Origin: Paludibacterium denitrificans
GTDB taxonomy: Bacteria; Pseudomonadota; Gammaproteobacteria; Burkholderiales; Chromobacteriaceae
Assembly (NCBI RefSeq): GCF_009707705.1
Contig: NZ_WLYX01000001.1
Location: 1,860,001 to 1,924,000, forward strand
Length of the DNA stretch: 64,000 nt
Direction of reading: 5' to 3'
Shown here: positions 10,206 through 19,166 of the stretch, in pieces
Layout of the letters: each line of letters starts with the position of its first letter
Numbering within the stretch: the first letter of the stretch is position 1
Translations under genes and position numbers: made by a program
The notes under the pieces: model-generated
Database searches by the model: none
Seen by the model: the letters and a program-made list of their open reading frames with translations, nothing else
What the model was told of the DNA's origin: nothing

Positions 10206-11190
10206 ATGGCGGCATACGACAGTTTGATGGTATTCACCGGGACCGCAAACCCGGAACTCGCTCAGAATGTAGTCAAGCATCTGGACATTTCTCTCGGCCG
10301 CGCCGATGTGAGCAAGTTCAGCGATGGTGAAATCGCCATCGAATTGCTGGAAAACGTTCGCGGTCGCGACGTGTTCATCCTGCAATCGACCTGTGCACCT
10401 ACCAATGACAATCTGATGGAAATCCTGACCATGGCCGACGCGCTCAAACGTGCTTCGGCCGGTCGTATTACCGCCGCCATTCCGTATTTTGGCTACGCGC
10501 GTCAGGACCGTCGTCCGCGTTCGGCCCGTGTACCTATCTCCGCCAAGCTGGTGGCCAACATGCTGATGACCGCCGGTATCGACCGCGTGCTCACCGTAGA
10601 CCTGCATGCCGACCAGATCCGGGGCTTCTTCGACAAGCCGGTGGATAACGTCTATGCCACGCCGGTGCTGCTGAAGGACATTCGTGCCCAGCGCATCGAA
10701 GACCTGATCGTCGTCAGCCCGGACGTAGGCGGTGTGGTACGTGCCCGCGCCATGGCCAAGGCGCTGAATACCGATCTGGCCATCATCGACAAGCGTCGTC
10801 CCAAAGCCAACGTGGCCGAGGTGATGAATATCATCGGTGACGTCAAGGATCGCACCTGTCTGATCGTGGATGACATGATCGACACCGCCAATACCCTGTG
10901 CAAGGCCGCTTCTGCGCTGAAAGAGCGCGGTGCCGCACGCGTACTGGCTTATGCTTCCCATGCGGTGTTCTCTGGCCGGCCATTGACCGCATTGAAAATT
11001 CCGATATCGACATGGTTGTGGTAACGGACACGATTCCGCTGACGGCCAAGGCCAAAGCTTGTCCGAAGATCCGCGTGGCTTCCATTGCTTAAGCCTGTTG
11101 GCCGAAACGCTGCGCCGTATCAACAACGAAGAGTCGGTATCTTACCTCTTCAACGAGGAACTGGTTTCGACAGGCGCCTGCCTGCCGTAA
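10206..11190 (+). CDS. prs: Ribose-phosphate pyrophosphokinase
   Basis: Makes PRPP from ribose 5-phosphate and ATP for purine, pyrimidine, histidine and tryptophan synthesis. Conserved segments: [46 protein letters not shown] and the PRPP loop DDMIDTANT. Frame breaks at 10976-10980 (CCGG where [13 protein letters not shown] needs a CCWGG) and 11087-11094 (GCTTAAGC, GCCGGC scar in [13 protein letters not shown]). About 327 residues against 315-320 usual. The repeat copy at 11098-11106 follows the second scar directly. Confidence 0.95.
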
Positions 11191-11248
11191 CATTCGGGCC
11201 GCTGGTCGCGGCGCCCGGGTGCTTTTAATCTGACGACGGAGTATTTAC

Positions 11249-11875
11249 ATGTCTTATGAACTGATTGCTGCCAAGCGTGAAGAGTTGGGTACTGGTGCGA
11301 GCCGCCGCCTGCGTCATGCTGGCAAACTGCTTACTGTGGTTTACGGTGCCAACCAAGAAGCCGAATCCATCGTGCTGGAACACAACCCGGTGTACTACGC
11401 ACTGAAAGACGAAGCTTTCCACAGCGAAATCCTGACCCCGGTTATCGACGGTCAGAAACAGCCGGTACTGCTGCGTGATTTCCAGAATCACCCGTACAAA
11501 CAGCAAGTGATGCACGTTGACTTCCAACGTGTTGATCCGAACGAAAAGATCCACGTTAAGGTTCCGTTCCACTTCATCAATGCCGAAGTTTCTCCGGCTG
11601 TGAAGGATGACGGCAGCAACATCACCCACGTGATGACCGAAGTTGACGTACGTGCGCTGCCAACTAGCCTGCCGCACTTCGTTGAAGTTGATCTGTCCGC
11701 TCTGGCTACTGGCGCTACCATTCACCTGGCTGACCTGAAGCTGCCGGAAGGTGTTGAATTCACCGCTCTGGCTCGTGGCGAAAATGCTGCCGTTGTAATG
11801 GCTACTGCTGTCAAGGGCGCGGCGGCTGCCGAAGAAGCTCCGGCTGCTGAAGCTGGCGAAGCGGCTGCTGAATAA
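11249..11875 (+). CDS. rplY: 50S ribosomal protein L25 (CTC/TL5 form)
   Basis: Binds 5S rRNA in the large subunit. Intact reading frame of 208 residues. The N-terminal L25 domain has REELGTGASRRLR and VYGANQEAES; a CTC extension ends in an Ala/Glu-rich tail. GACGGAG precedes ATG 11249. It sits between prs and pth, a common order; the own terminator after it suggests separate dosage from pth. Confidence 0.93.
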   Translation: MSYELIAAKREELGTGASRRLRHAGKLLTVVYGANQEAESIVLEHNPVYYALKDEAFHSEILTPVIDGQKQPVLLRDFQNHPYKQQVMHVDFQRVDPNEKIHVKVPFHFINAEVSPAVKDDGSNITHVMTEVDVRALPTSLPHFVEVDLSALATGATIHLADLKLPEGVEFTALARGENAAVVMATAVKGAAAAEEAPAAEAGEAAAE

Positions 11876-11891
11876 GCGTTTTATTGCCTTA

Positions 11892-11933
11892 TCAAGCTCG
11901 CTGTGGTCCTTGCGGTCCGCGGCGGGCTTTTTT
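11892..11933 (+). terminator. Terminator after rplY
   Basis: AAGCTCGC pairs with GCGGGCTT (one G-T pair) and is followed by TTTTTTATT, just before the pth start. Confidence 0.65.
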
Positions 11934-11947
11934 ATTGGAATGCAATC

Positions 11948-12534
11948 ATGTCCGGGATCCGTTTGGTAGTCGGGCTGGGTAATCCCGGTGCCGAATACGA
12001 AAAAACCCGTCACAATGCCGGTTTCTGGCTGGTGGATGAACTGGCGTGGAAATACAAGGCGGCCTTGCGTGCCGAGAGCAAGTTTTTTGGCGAGGCGGCG
12101 CGTGGGCAGTTGCTTAAGGCGGGGGCGATATCTGGCTGCTCAAGCCGATGACTTTCATGAACCTGTCCGGGCAGGCGGTGGCAGCACTGGCCAAGTTCTA
12201 CAAGATTACGCCCGAGCAGATTCTGGTGGTGCATGACGAACTGGATCTGCCGCCGGGCACGGCGCGTTTCAAGCAAGGTGGCGGCCACGGCGGCCATAAT
12301 GGCTTGAAAGATATCATCGCCAAACTGGGCGGCCCCAATTTCTGGCGCTTGCGTCTGGGTATCGGCCACCCCGGAGACCGCAGTGAAGTGGTGAACTTCG
12401 TATTGAAGAAGCCACGGGCGGAAGAGCAGACCCAGATTGACGAGGCGATTGCCAAGGCTTTGCAGGTGATGGATCAGGCGTTATCTGGCGACATGGCCAA
12501 CGCCATGAAAGCGCTGCATACCGCCGCCAAATGA
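11948..12534 (+). CDS. pth: Peptidyl-tRNA hydrolase
   Basis: Releases tRNA from peptidyl-tRNA dropped by ribosomes. [19 protein letters not shown] carries the catalytic His and the Asn; the conserved [19 protein letters not shown] and [13 protein letters not shown] follow. A single base is missing in a G-run near 12123, between LLKAGG and DIWLLKP. About 195 residues, normal. Confidence 0.95.
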
Positions 12535-12554
12535 CATCGGCTGAAGCGTATTGC

Positions 12555-12570
12555 TTTCGGCCAACCTTTT
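12555..12570. repeat. Intergenic copy of the TTGGCCGAA-family repeat
   Basis: TTTCGGCCAACCTTTT in the 67-nt gap between pth and ychF; one of the best matches to the family consensus. Confidence 0.75.
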
Positions 12571-12601
12571 GCTATTCGAACATTCCTAGAGGGATGCTGA
12601 C

Positions 12602-13692
12602 ATGAGTCTCAAATGCGGTATCGTCGGGCTGCCCAACGTCGGCAAGTCCACGCTGTTCAATGCCTTGACCAAGGCTGGTATTGAAGCCGCCAACTACCCG
12701 TTCTGCACCATTGAACCCAACGTGGGGATCGTGGAAGTGCCGGATGCGAGGTTGGCCGAACTCTCCAAAATTGTTAATCCGCAACGTGTGCAGCATGCCA
12801 TCGTCGAGTTTGTCGATATTGCCGGGTTGGTTGCCGGTGCGTCCAAGGGTGAAGGTCTGGGCAACAAATTCCTGGCCAACATCCGCGAAACCGATGCCAT
12901 CGTCAACGTCGTGCGCTGTTTTGACGACCCGAACGTGGTGCACGTGGCTAAGGTGGACCCGATCTCCGATATCGAAGTGATCGGCACCGAACTGGCGTTG
13001 GCCGACTTGATGACCGTAGAAAAGGCCATTGCCCGCGACGTGAAGAAGGCCAAGTCTGGCGACAAGGATGCGCAGAAGCTGGTAGCACTGCTGGAAAAAC
13101 TGCAGCCGCACCTGAACGAAGGCAAGCTTAGCGCGTAGCCTGGGGCTGGATGCCGACGATCAGGCGCTGCTCAAGCCGCTGTGCCTGTTGACCATCAAGC
13201 TTACCATGTATGTGGCCAACGTGGCTGAAGACGGTTTCAGCAATAACCCGCACCTAGAACGCCTGCAGGCGCTGGCCAATGCCGAAGGTGCGCCGGTCGT
13301 GGCGCTGTGTGCCGCGATCGAAAGCGAAATCGCCGATCTGGACGACGCCGACAAGACCGAGTTTCTGGCCGAAATGGGGCTGGAAGAGCCGGGCCTCAAT
13401 CGCCTGATCCGCGCCGCTTACAAGCTGTTGGGCTTGCAGACGTACTTCACCATGCGGCGTCAAGGAAGTACGTGCCTGGACGATCCACGTTGGTGATACT
13501 GCCCCGCAAGCGGCGGGTGTTATCCACACCGATTTCGAGCGTGGCTTCATCCGGGCGCAGACCATTTCCTATCAGGACTTCATCACCTATGGTGGTGAAG
13601 CCAAGGCCAAGGAAGCTGGCAAGATGCGGGCAGAAGGCAAGGAGTACGTCGTGCAGGATGGCGATGTGCTGAACTTCCTGTTCAACGTCTAA
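12602..13692 (+). CDS. ychF: Redox-regulated ATPase YchF (Obg family)
   Basis: P-loop NTPase that binds ATP and ribosomes. G1 motif GLPNVGKST at residues 8-16, then [19 protein letters not shown] and a coiled region. The C-terminal TGS domain has [12 protein letters not shown] and the terminal [19 protein letters not shown]. Frame breaks at 13126-13132 (GCTTAGC where GKPARSLGL needs GCCGGC) and 13452-13458 (ATGCGGC where YFTAGVKE needs GCCGGC). About 363 residues, as in E. coli. Arg-Leu-Ala-Glu at 12749-12760 is AGG TTG GCC GAA, a repeat copy. Confidence 0.95.
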
Positions 13693-13731
13693 GCCTGCAA
13701 CCTTGCGCCGCCGTCCGGTCGCGCAAATGAC

Positions 13732-13757
13732 AAAACCCCGCCTAGGCGGGGTTTTTT
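13732..13757 (+). terminator. Terminator after ychF
   Basis: AAAACCCCGCC / GGCGGGGTTTT with a TA loop and T-run; symmetrical enough to serve the convergent thioesterase gene as well. Confidence 0.85.
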
Positions 13758-13811
13758 GTTATCTGCCACAGACGGCTTGAGTCTGGTGTGCGCCACGACG
13801 GTGGCGTTCTT

Positions 13812-14243
13812 TCAGTGCTCCGGCAGTTCGCGCTTGCTACCGTCCTGATGCAGGGCTACATAAGTGAGTATGGCCTCGGTGACTTTGACGGTGTGGGCTT
13901 CGGCCAACTGTGGCTGGTGGGTGGAGTAGACCTGCACGTCAATCGTGATGGAGGTTTTACCGGTTTTGATGATTTCGCCGTAGAAGCTGATCACATCGCC
14001 GATGGCAATCGGGTGCTTGAATTGAAACGAGTTGACGGCAACGGTGGCGACCCGTCCTTTGGCACGTTGTTGCGCCACAATGGCACCGGCGAGGTCGACT
14101 TGTGACATGACCCAGCCGCCGAATACATCGCCATGCGCGTTCAGGTCGGAGGGCATGGGGATGACGCGCAGGACCGGCTGTCGGTCGGGCAGGGTGGTAA
14201 ACGCTTGTGGGTCGTGGCTGGATTGTGTGGACAGCATATTCAT
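13812..14243 (-). CDS. yciA: Acyl-CoA thioesterase, YciA family
   Basis: A hotdog-fold enzyme that hydrolyses acyl-CoAs. Intact 143 residues. LNAHGDVFGGWVMSQVDLAGA carries the catalytic Asp and the usual Asn/His, followed by RVATVAVNSFQFKHPIAIGD. The start is ATG 14243 (ATG 14237 possible); no strong ribosome site. A repeat copy is at 13898-13910. It faces ychF and is divergent from the binding-protein gene. Confidence 0.85.
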   Translation of the reverse strand: MNMLSTQSSHDPQAFTTLPDRQPVLRVIPMPSDLNAHGDVFGGWVMSQVDLAGAIVAQQRAKGRVATVAVNSFQFKHPIAIGDVISFYGEIIKTGKTSITIDVQVYSTHQPQLAEAHTVKVTEAILTYVALHQDGSKRELPEH

Positions 14244-14502
14244 GATGACAAGATGTGTGGAAGTAAATACGGTGCCCCATAGTATAGCAAGTTGGTTTAC
14301 CTAATCGCGGTCATCGCACAGGTCTGGAAGGCGTGTGATTAGTCTCTGGTGCTGACGGGGTTGCTCGTTGTTTCCCGACATTGCAGGTTGGCGTGGTGGC
14401 AAATGGTGGGCTGTAGATTATGGCTTCCACAATGTTTTGCCTTTATGTTAAAGTTTGTTTTGTTATTTTATCTGTTTTCTAAATTTCTAATTGGAATATA
14501 AA

Positions 14503-15282
14503 ATGAACAAAATTGGCATCATGCTGGCCCTCTTGGGGGCATCGCTTCATGTCTACGCTGCCGATTTGCTGGATACGGTGCAGCAGCGTGGCTCGTTGAA
14601 AATTGCGCTGGAAGGCACTTATCCACCGTTCAATTTCAAGGACAAGAATCAGCAGTTGACCGGCTTTGAAGTCGAGCTGGGTAGTGCGCTGGCGCAAAAG
14701 CTGAAGGTCAAGCCGGAATTCATCACCGGCGAGTGGAGTGGTTTGTTGGCCGGTTTGCAAGGCGGCAAGTTTGATGTGGTGTTGAATCAGGTGTCGATCA
14801 CCGATAAGCGCAAGACTGTTTTCGATTTTTCCCAGCCGTACACCATTTCCAGTGCACAGCTGATTGTGCGCAAGAATGAAACGCGGGCATTCCGCAGCCT
14901 GGCCGATCTGAAAGGCAAGCGCATGGGGGTGACGCAAGGCAGTAACTATGCCGAAATGGTGAAGGCCGCTGGCGGCATCGATATCAAGTTTTACCCCTCG
15001 TCTGAAGAAATCTTCCGCGATCTGTCTTTGGGACGGATTGATGCGGCGGTGAACGATAGCCTGCTGATTCCGTTTGAAATCCAGAAAGCACATTTGCCGC
15101 TGAAAGTTTGCGCGCCGGTGGGAACGACCACGGAAATGGGGATTCCGTTCAGCAAGGGCAATCCCAAGTTCAAGCAGGCGCTGGACAATGCCCTGACGGC
15201 CTTGCACAAGGATGGTACCTTCCGCAAGATCTCGGTGAAATGGTTTGGTATTGACGTGTCGCGTGCACCCGCTAAACGTTGA
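14503..15282 (+). CDS. Periplasmic amino acid-binding protein (PAAT family, cystine-like)
   Basis: Periplasmic component of a polar amino acid ABC importer. Signal peptide MNKIGIMLALLGASLHVYA, cleaved before ADLL. The SBP_bac_3 hallmarks are complete: LKIALEGTYPPFNFKDKNQQ, GFEVELG, FDVVLNQVSITDKRK, FSQPYTISS, MGVTQGSNYAE. Intact 260 residues. Followed by the matching permease and a cystathionine lyase gene, so L-cystine is the likeliest substrate; the motifs alone do not prove it. A transport ATPase is not present in the window. Confidence 0.85.
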   Translation: MNKIGIMLALLGASLHVYAADLLDTVQQRGSLKIALEGTYPPFNFKDKNQQLTGFEVELGSALAQKLKVKPEFITGEWSGLLAGLQGGKFDVVLNQVSITDKRKTVFDFSQPYTISSAQLIVRKNETRAFRSLADLKGKRMGVTQGSNYAEMVKAAGGIDIKFYPSSEEIFRDLSLGRIDAAVNDSLLIPFEIQKAHLPLKVCAPVGTTTEMGIPFSKGNPKFKQALDNALTALHKDGTFRKISVKWFGIDVSRAPAKR

Positions 15283-15349
15283 GCGATAGCGTAATTGTGG
15301 ATGACGCCTCCACGCGAGTGGAGGCGTTACTGTTTCAGAAAGTGACTGT

Positions 15350-16008
15350 ATGGCATGGCTTGAACTGGCGCGCGAAGCGCTTCCGGTATTGATGACAGGG
15401 GCGCTGTATACACTGATGTTTGCCGTGGTTTCCATGGTGCTGGGCCTGACGCTGGGGTTCGTGGTGGCGTTGATACGTTTTGCCGCCGTGCCGCTGTTGG
15501 CGCCGCTGGTCAGTGTGTATGTCAGCCTGATGCGAGGCACGCCGCTGCTGGTGCAGATTTTTGTCATTTACTATGGCTTGCCCAGCGTAGGCATCGAATT
15601 CCAGCCCATTACGGCTGGCATCCCGGCCCTGACACTGAATGTGGCTGCCTATTTGTCGGAAAGCATGCGCGGCGCGCTCAATGGCGTCGATCGCGGACAG
15701 TGGGATGCGGCGCTGTCGCTGGGGTTGACCCGGTGGCAGTCAGTGCAGTGCGTGATTGCGCCGCAAGCGCTGCGTCTGGCCGTGCCCAGCCGGCCAATAG
15801 CCTGATTTCGTTGATCAAGGACACCTCGCTGGTGTCGATCATCACGGTTTCCGAGCTGATGATGGTAACCAAGGATCTGATTGCGCAAACCTTCCAGCCC
15901 TTGCCGCTGTACCTGTTGGCGGCCGCGATATACTGGGCATTGAGTGCAGCATTTGAACAGGTGCAGCAACGCGTGGAACGACATTTTGCCCGGGCGCTGC
16001 AGCACTGA
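15350..16008 (+). CDS. Amino acid ABC transporter permease (His/Glu/Gln/Arg/cystine type)
   Basis: Inner-membrane permease of the same importer. About five transmembrane helices; the EAA loop is visible as WDAALSLGLTRWQSVQCVIAPQALR. The start of the family is VLMTGALYTLMF. The frame breaks at 15789-15793 (CCGG where VPSLANSLISLIKDTSL needs CCTGG). About 219 residues. It lies 67 nt after the binding protein and 17 nt before the lyase gene, so it is one operon. Confidence 0.87.
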
Positions 16009-16024
16009 TAATGAGATAAATACA

Positions 16025-17172
16025 ATGAAATTTGCCACCAAGACCATTCACGCTTACTATGACAGCCACGAGCATAATCGCGCGGTGATGCCGCCGATCT
16101 ATCAGACCTCGGTGTTCGAGTTTGATCATGTCGGTGAAGACATGCAGTTTGCCTATGCCCGCAGTGGCACGCCAACTCGGGTGGCACTGGAGAACTGTCT
16201 GGCCAGCCCTGGAAAATGCAACGCATGGTTTGGCGTTTTCCAGTGGCATGGCGGCCATTGATGCCGTCTTGCGTGCCACACTCAAGCCGGGTGACGAAGT
16301 GATCGCCGTGGCTGATCTGTATGGCGGAGCCTATCGCCTGCTGACCAAGGTGATGCAGCCCTGCCGGCATTACTGTCACCTTTATCGATCTGACCGACCC
16401 GCACAGGTTGGCTGAACACCTGAGCGAGCGTACGCGCCTGTTGTGGCTGGAATCGCCAACCAACCCGCTGCTGGGGCTGGTGGATATTGCCGCGCTGTCC
16501 GCGCTGGCACATCAGCATGGCGTCAAGGTGGCGGTGGACAACACCTTTGCCACGCCGTATCTGCAAACACCGCTCGATCTGGGCGCAGATATCGTGGTGC
16601 ATTCCGCCACGAAATACCTTGGCGGTCATTCCGATGTGTTGCTGGGGCTGGTGGCCGTGTCGGACGATGAACTCTTCAAGGCCATCAAGTTTATCCAGAA
16701 TTCCGCCGGTGCCGTGCCGGGGCCACAAGATTGTTTCCTGACGTTACGCGGTATCAAGACGCTGCACCTGCGCATGGAACGTCACTGCGACAATGCCGAA
16801 AAAGTTGCCGCGTTTCTGGCTGCTCATCCACAGGTGGAAAAAGTCTTCTTCCCCGGCTTGCCGGAACATCCCGGCCATGACGTCGCCCGGCGCCAGATGC
16901 GCCGCTTTGGTGGCATCGTGTCGATCTGGCTGAAGGACAATACCCGTGCGGCGGCCGACCGTTTCGCCAGCCGGTTGCAGCTGTTTGCGCTGGCCGAATC
17001 GCTGGGCGGCGTGGAGTCGCTGATCAACCACAGCTACACCATGTCACATGGCAGCATGCCGCCTAAAGAAAAGGCCCGCTTGGGGATTCGTGAAGGTGGT
17101 TTGCGCTTGTCGGTTGGGGTGGAAGACATCGACGACATCCTGGCCGATCTGGCACAAGCACTGCAGGCGTGA
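16025..17172 (+). CDS. metC: Cystathionine beta-lyase / trans-sulfuration PLP enzyme
   Basis: Cys/Met metabolism PLP enzyme. [15 protein letters not shown] carries the PLP lysine, [14 protein letters not shown] the substrate site, and [26 protein letters not shown] the C-terminal signature. Two one-base insertions disturb it: 16212 (GCCTGG read as GCCCTGG) and near 16365 (beside the only standing GCCGGC, in [10 protein letters not shown]). About 382 residues. Coupled to a cystine-like importer, it probably cleaves imported cystine or cystathionine. Cystathionine gamma-synthase (metB) is an alternative from sequence alone. Confidence 0.82.
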
Positions 17173-17214
17173 TGCCGTCGCTACCGATATCTTTTCAGAG
17201 GGGCGTAATCCGGC

Positions 17215-17249
17215 GATAATTATCCGACTAAATTAGTAAGGTAATTATC
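17215..17249 (+). promoter_or_regulatory. Possible operator upstream of fpr
   Basis: A perfect palindrome GATAATTATC (17215-17224) and a second TAATTATC (17242-17249) lie just before the fpr start. The spacing and AT content suit a regulator site; GATAAT units occur in Fur boxes, but the 19-bp Fur consensus is not complete. Confidence 0.35.
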
Positions 17250-18029
17250 ATGGCGGCCCCGGCTGAAGAGAAATTCACCACCGAACGCATCATCGCGTGG
17301 CATCGTTGGCATGACAAGCTGCTGAGTTTCCGGCTGACCCGGCCAGAAGGTTATCGCTTCACGCCCGGCCAGTTCGCTCGCTTAGGCTTGCCGCTGGGCA
17401 ACGGTGGCTTTGTCTGGCGTGCTTATTCCATGGTTTCGGCCAACTGGGATGAACATCTGGAGTTCTATTCCATCGTCGTCCCGGACGGCTTGTTTACCTC
17501 GCGTCTGGCACTGCTGGGTGTCGGCAGCGAAGTGCTGCTGGACAAGCACGCCAATGGTTTCTTCACCGTGGATCGTTTGCCGGATGGCAAGGACCTATGG
17601 CTGCTGGCGACCGGCACCGGGCTGGCGCCGTATCTGTCCATCTTGCAAGACCCTGACGTATGGCAGCGCTTTGGCCATATCGTCTTGGTGCACGGCGTGC
17701 GCCAGCGCGATGATCTGACCTATCAAAATGAAATCCGTGCATTGACCACCCATGAATTGTGGGCTGAGCACGGACACAAATTACGCTACCTGCCGGTGGT
17801 GACGCGCGATGCGCCCGATGGCGTACTGAACCAGCGCCTGCCAGCGCTGCTGGCCAATGGCGAACTGGCGCGTTCGGCCAACCTGCTTTTGTCGCCAGCG
17901 TCATCGCGCTTCATGATCTGCGGCAACCCCGCCATGGTAGAGGCAACACACCGCCAATTGATGTCCATGGGCTATCAGTTAAGCCGCCTGCGCGCCCCCG
18001 GCCAGATTGTGTTGGAGAACGGCTGGTAG
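17250..18029 (+). CDS. fpr: Ferredoxin/flavodoxin-NADP+ reductase
   Basis: FAD flavoenzyme that passes electrons between NADPH and ferredoxin or flavodoxin. Intact 259 residues, as usual for the bacterial Fpr class. WRAYSMVSA is the FAD-binding RxYS motif, GTGLAPYLSILQ binds NADP, FMICGNPAMV is the C-terminal nucleotide segment, and it ends in ENGW. Two repeat copies lie inside (17433-17447 and 17872-17886). Confidence 0.93.
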   Translation: MAAPAEEKFTTERIIAWHRWHDKLLSFRLTRPEGYRFTPGQFARLGLPLGNGGFVWRAYSMVSANWDEHLEFYSIVVPDGLFTSRLALLGVGSEVLLDKHANGFFTVDRLPDGKDLWLLATGTGLAPYLSILQDPDVWQRFGHIVLVHGVRQRDDLTYQNEIRALTTHELWAEHGHKLRYLPVVTRDAPDGVLNQRLPALLANGELARSANLLLSPASSRFMICGNPAMVEATHRQLMSMGYQLSRLRAPGQIVLENGW

Positions 18030-18034
18030 CTCGC

Positions 18035-19045
18035 TTAGCGGCGCAATGCTGCTTTGATCTGCGCAATCTTCTCGCGACTTTCACCATCCTGCGTGAGGCG
18101 TTGCCATGATTCCAGCAACAGTGCCAGTAGCACGGACGCAAACAGGCCACCTGCCGTGCTCAAGGCGATGATCAGATTGCGTTTGGGCTTGACCGGTAAG
18201 GTCGGTTGGCTGGCAGGAATCGCTGATAACTCAATACTTGCTTGATCGCGCAGCAAAGGCAGTTGTTCTGCAATTTTCTGCTCCAAGGACTGCAGCGTCA
18301 TCCATTTCTGCAGGACTGCGGTTTGTGCTGTATTAGCGGGATAAGCCATTTTCTTGCCAACCAGCGTGTCCAGCGTATTTTTCAGACTAGTGGTATCGAT
18401 TTGATTGACTTTCACTGTGGTGTTGCTGGTATTGCTGAAGGCATAACGTAGCAAAGTCAGTTCTGCCTGCATATCTGCCAAGGCTTTGGCATCTGGCCAA
18501 CGTTCTGTTGCAGTCTCGACCGAAATAGCCTCTTTCAGTTGTTTCTCTAGTTGTTGGATATCGGCGTGGTTACGTTTTTTTAGTAGCGTCAGTAGCTGAT
18601 ACTGGTTGGCCGATGGGGTCACGCCGCTAATCAGGTTGGCTTGCCTAACGGCTTCCGTGGCTGAATTAGCTGTTTGCTTGGCCAGCGCCGGGTCGCTCGA
18701 TTGGACTTTGATGGCAATCTGCCCGGTTTTATTGTCCATTGCGACCTCAACACCACAATGTTTTTCTTTGGACTGGCAAGCCGGTAGCGTAGTCAGCAGA
18801 TCGGCCGAGGTACTTTGAGCCAGCGTCAGCATTGCATTGTTAGGTGCAGACATCGCCAACACCGCACTGGCTTCATATTGCTTTGGCAGCAAATAGGACA
18901 CACCGGCAGACACTAAAAAAGCGCTGGCCGTGATGCCGATCAGCAGGCGTTTATGCTTGGCCAGTGCCAGCAAAATATCCAGGAGCGAAATTTCGTCTTC
19001 TTCTATTGATGAAGATGGATGCATGCGTGGCGTATCGGGAGTCAT
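18035..19045 (-). CDS. wzz: Wzz-type polysaccharide chain-length determinant
   Basis: Inner-membrane co-polymerase that sets O-antigen or capsule chain length. An N-terminal helix (about residues 30-50, LLIGITASAFLVSAGVSYLLP), a long periplasmic coiled-coil region, and a second helix near the C-terminus preceded by a Pro-rich PASQPTLPVKPKRNL. The ATG at 19045 is used; an upstream TTG at 19066 would add seven residues, and neither has a good ribosome site. It lies 11 kb from the polysaccharide locus but probably acts with it. Confidence 0.85.
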   Translation of the reverse strand: MTPDTPRMHPSSSIEEDEISLLDILLALAKHKRLLIGITASAFLVSAGVSYLLPKQYEASAVLAMSAPNNAMLTLAQSTSADLLTTLPACQSKEKHCGVEVAMDNKTGQIAIKVQSSDPALAKQTANSATEAVRQANLISGVTPSANQYQLLTLLKKRNHADIQQLEKQLKEAISVETATERWPDAKALADMQAELTLLRYAFSNTSNTTVKVNQIDTTSLKNTLDTLVGKKMAYPANTAQTAVLQKWMTLQSLEQKIAEQLPLLRDQASIELSAIPASQPTLPVKPKRNLIIALSTAGGLFASVLLALLLESWQRLTQDGESREKIAQIKAALRR

Positions 19046-19111
19046 GGCAAAATGTGGTTTATGCAAAGTGGGAAAAGAATTCTAGCATTGAGTGTCCTAG
19101 TGAGCAGAAAC

Positions 19112-19141
19112 AAAAACAGCCGCCAAGAGTATGACGGCTGT
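19112..19141 (-). terminator. Terminator after the decarboxylase gene
   Basis: ACAGCCG / CGGCTGT stem with a T-rich tract in the minus direction, 26 nt after the stop codon. Confidence 0.65.
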
Positions 19142-19166
19142 CCTATCGTTTCCATGCTTCAGACGG

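Noticed and set aside
12111..12123. TTGCTTAAGGCG in pth as another GCCGGC scar.
   Set aside because: It reads Leu-Leu-Lys-Ala in frame, as the family expects; only a nearby G-run is short.
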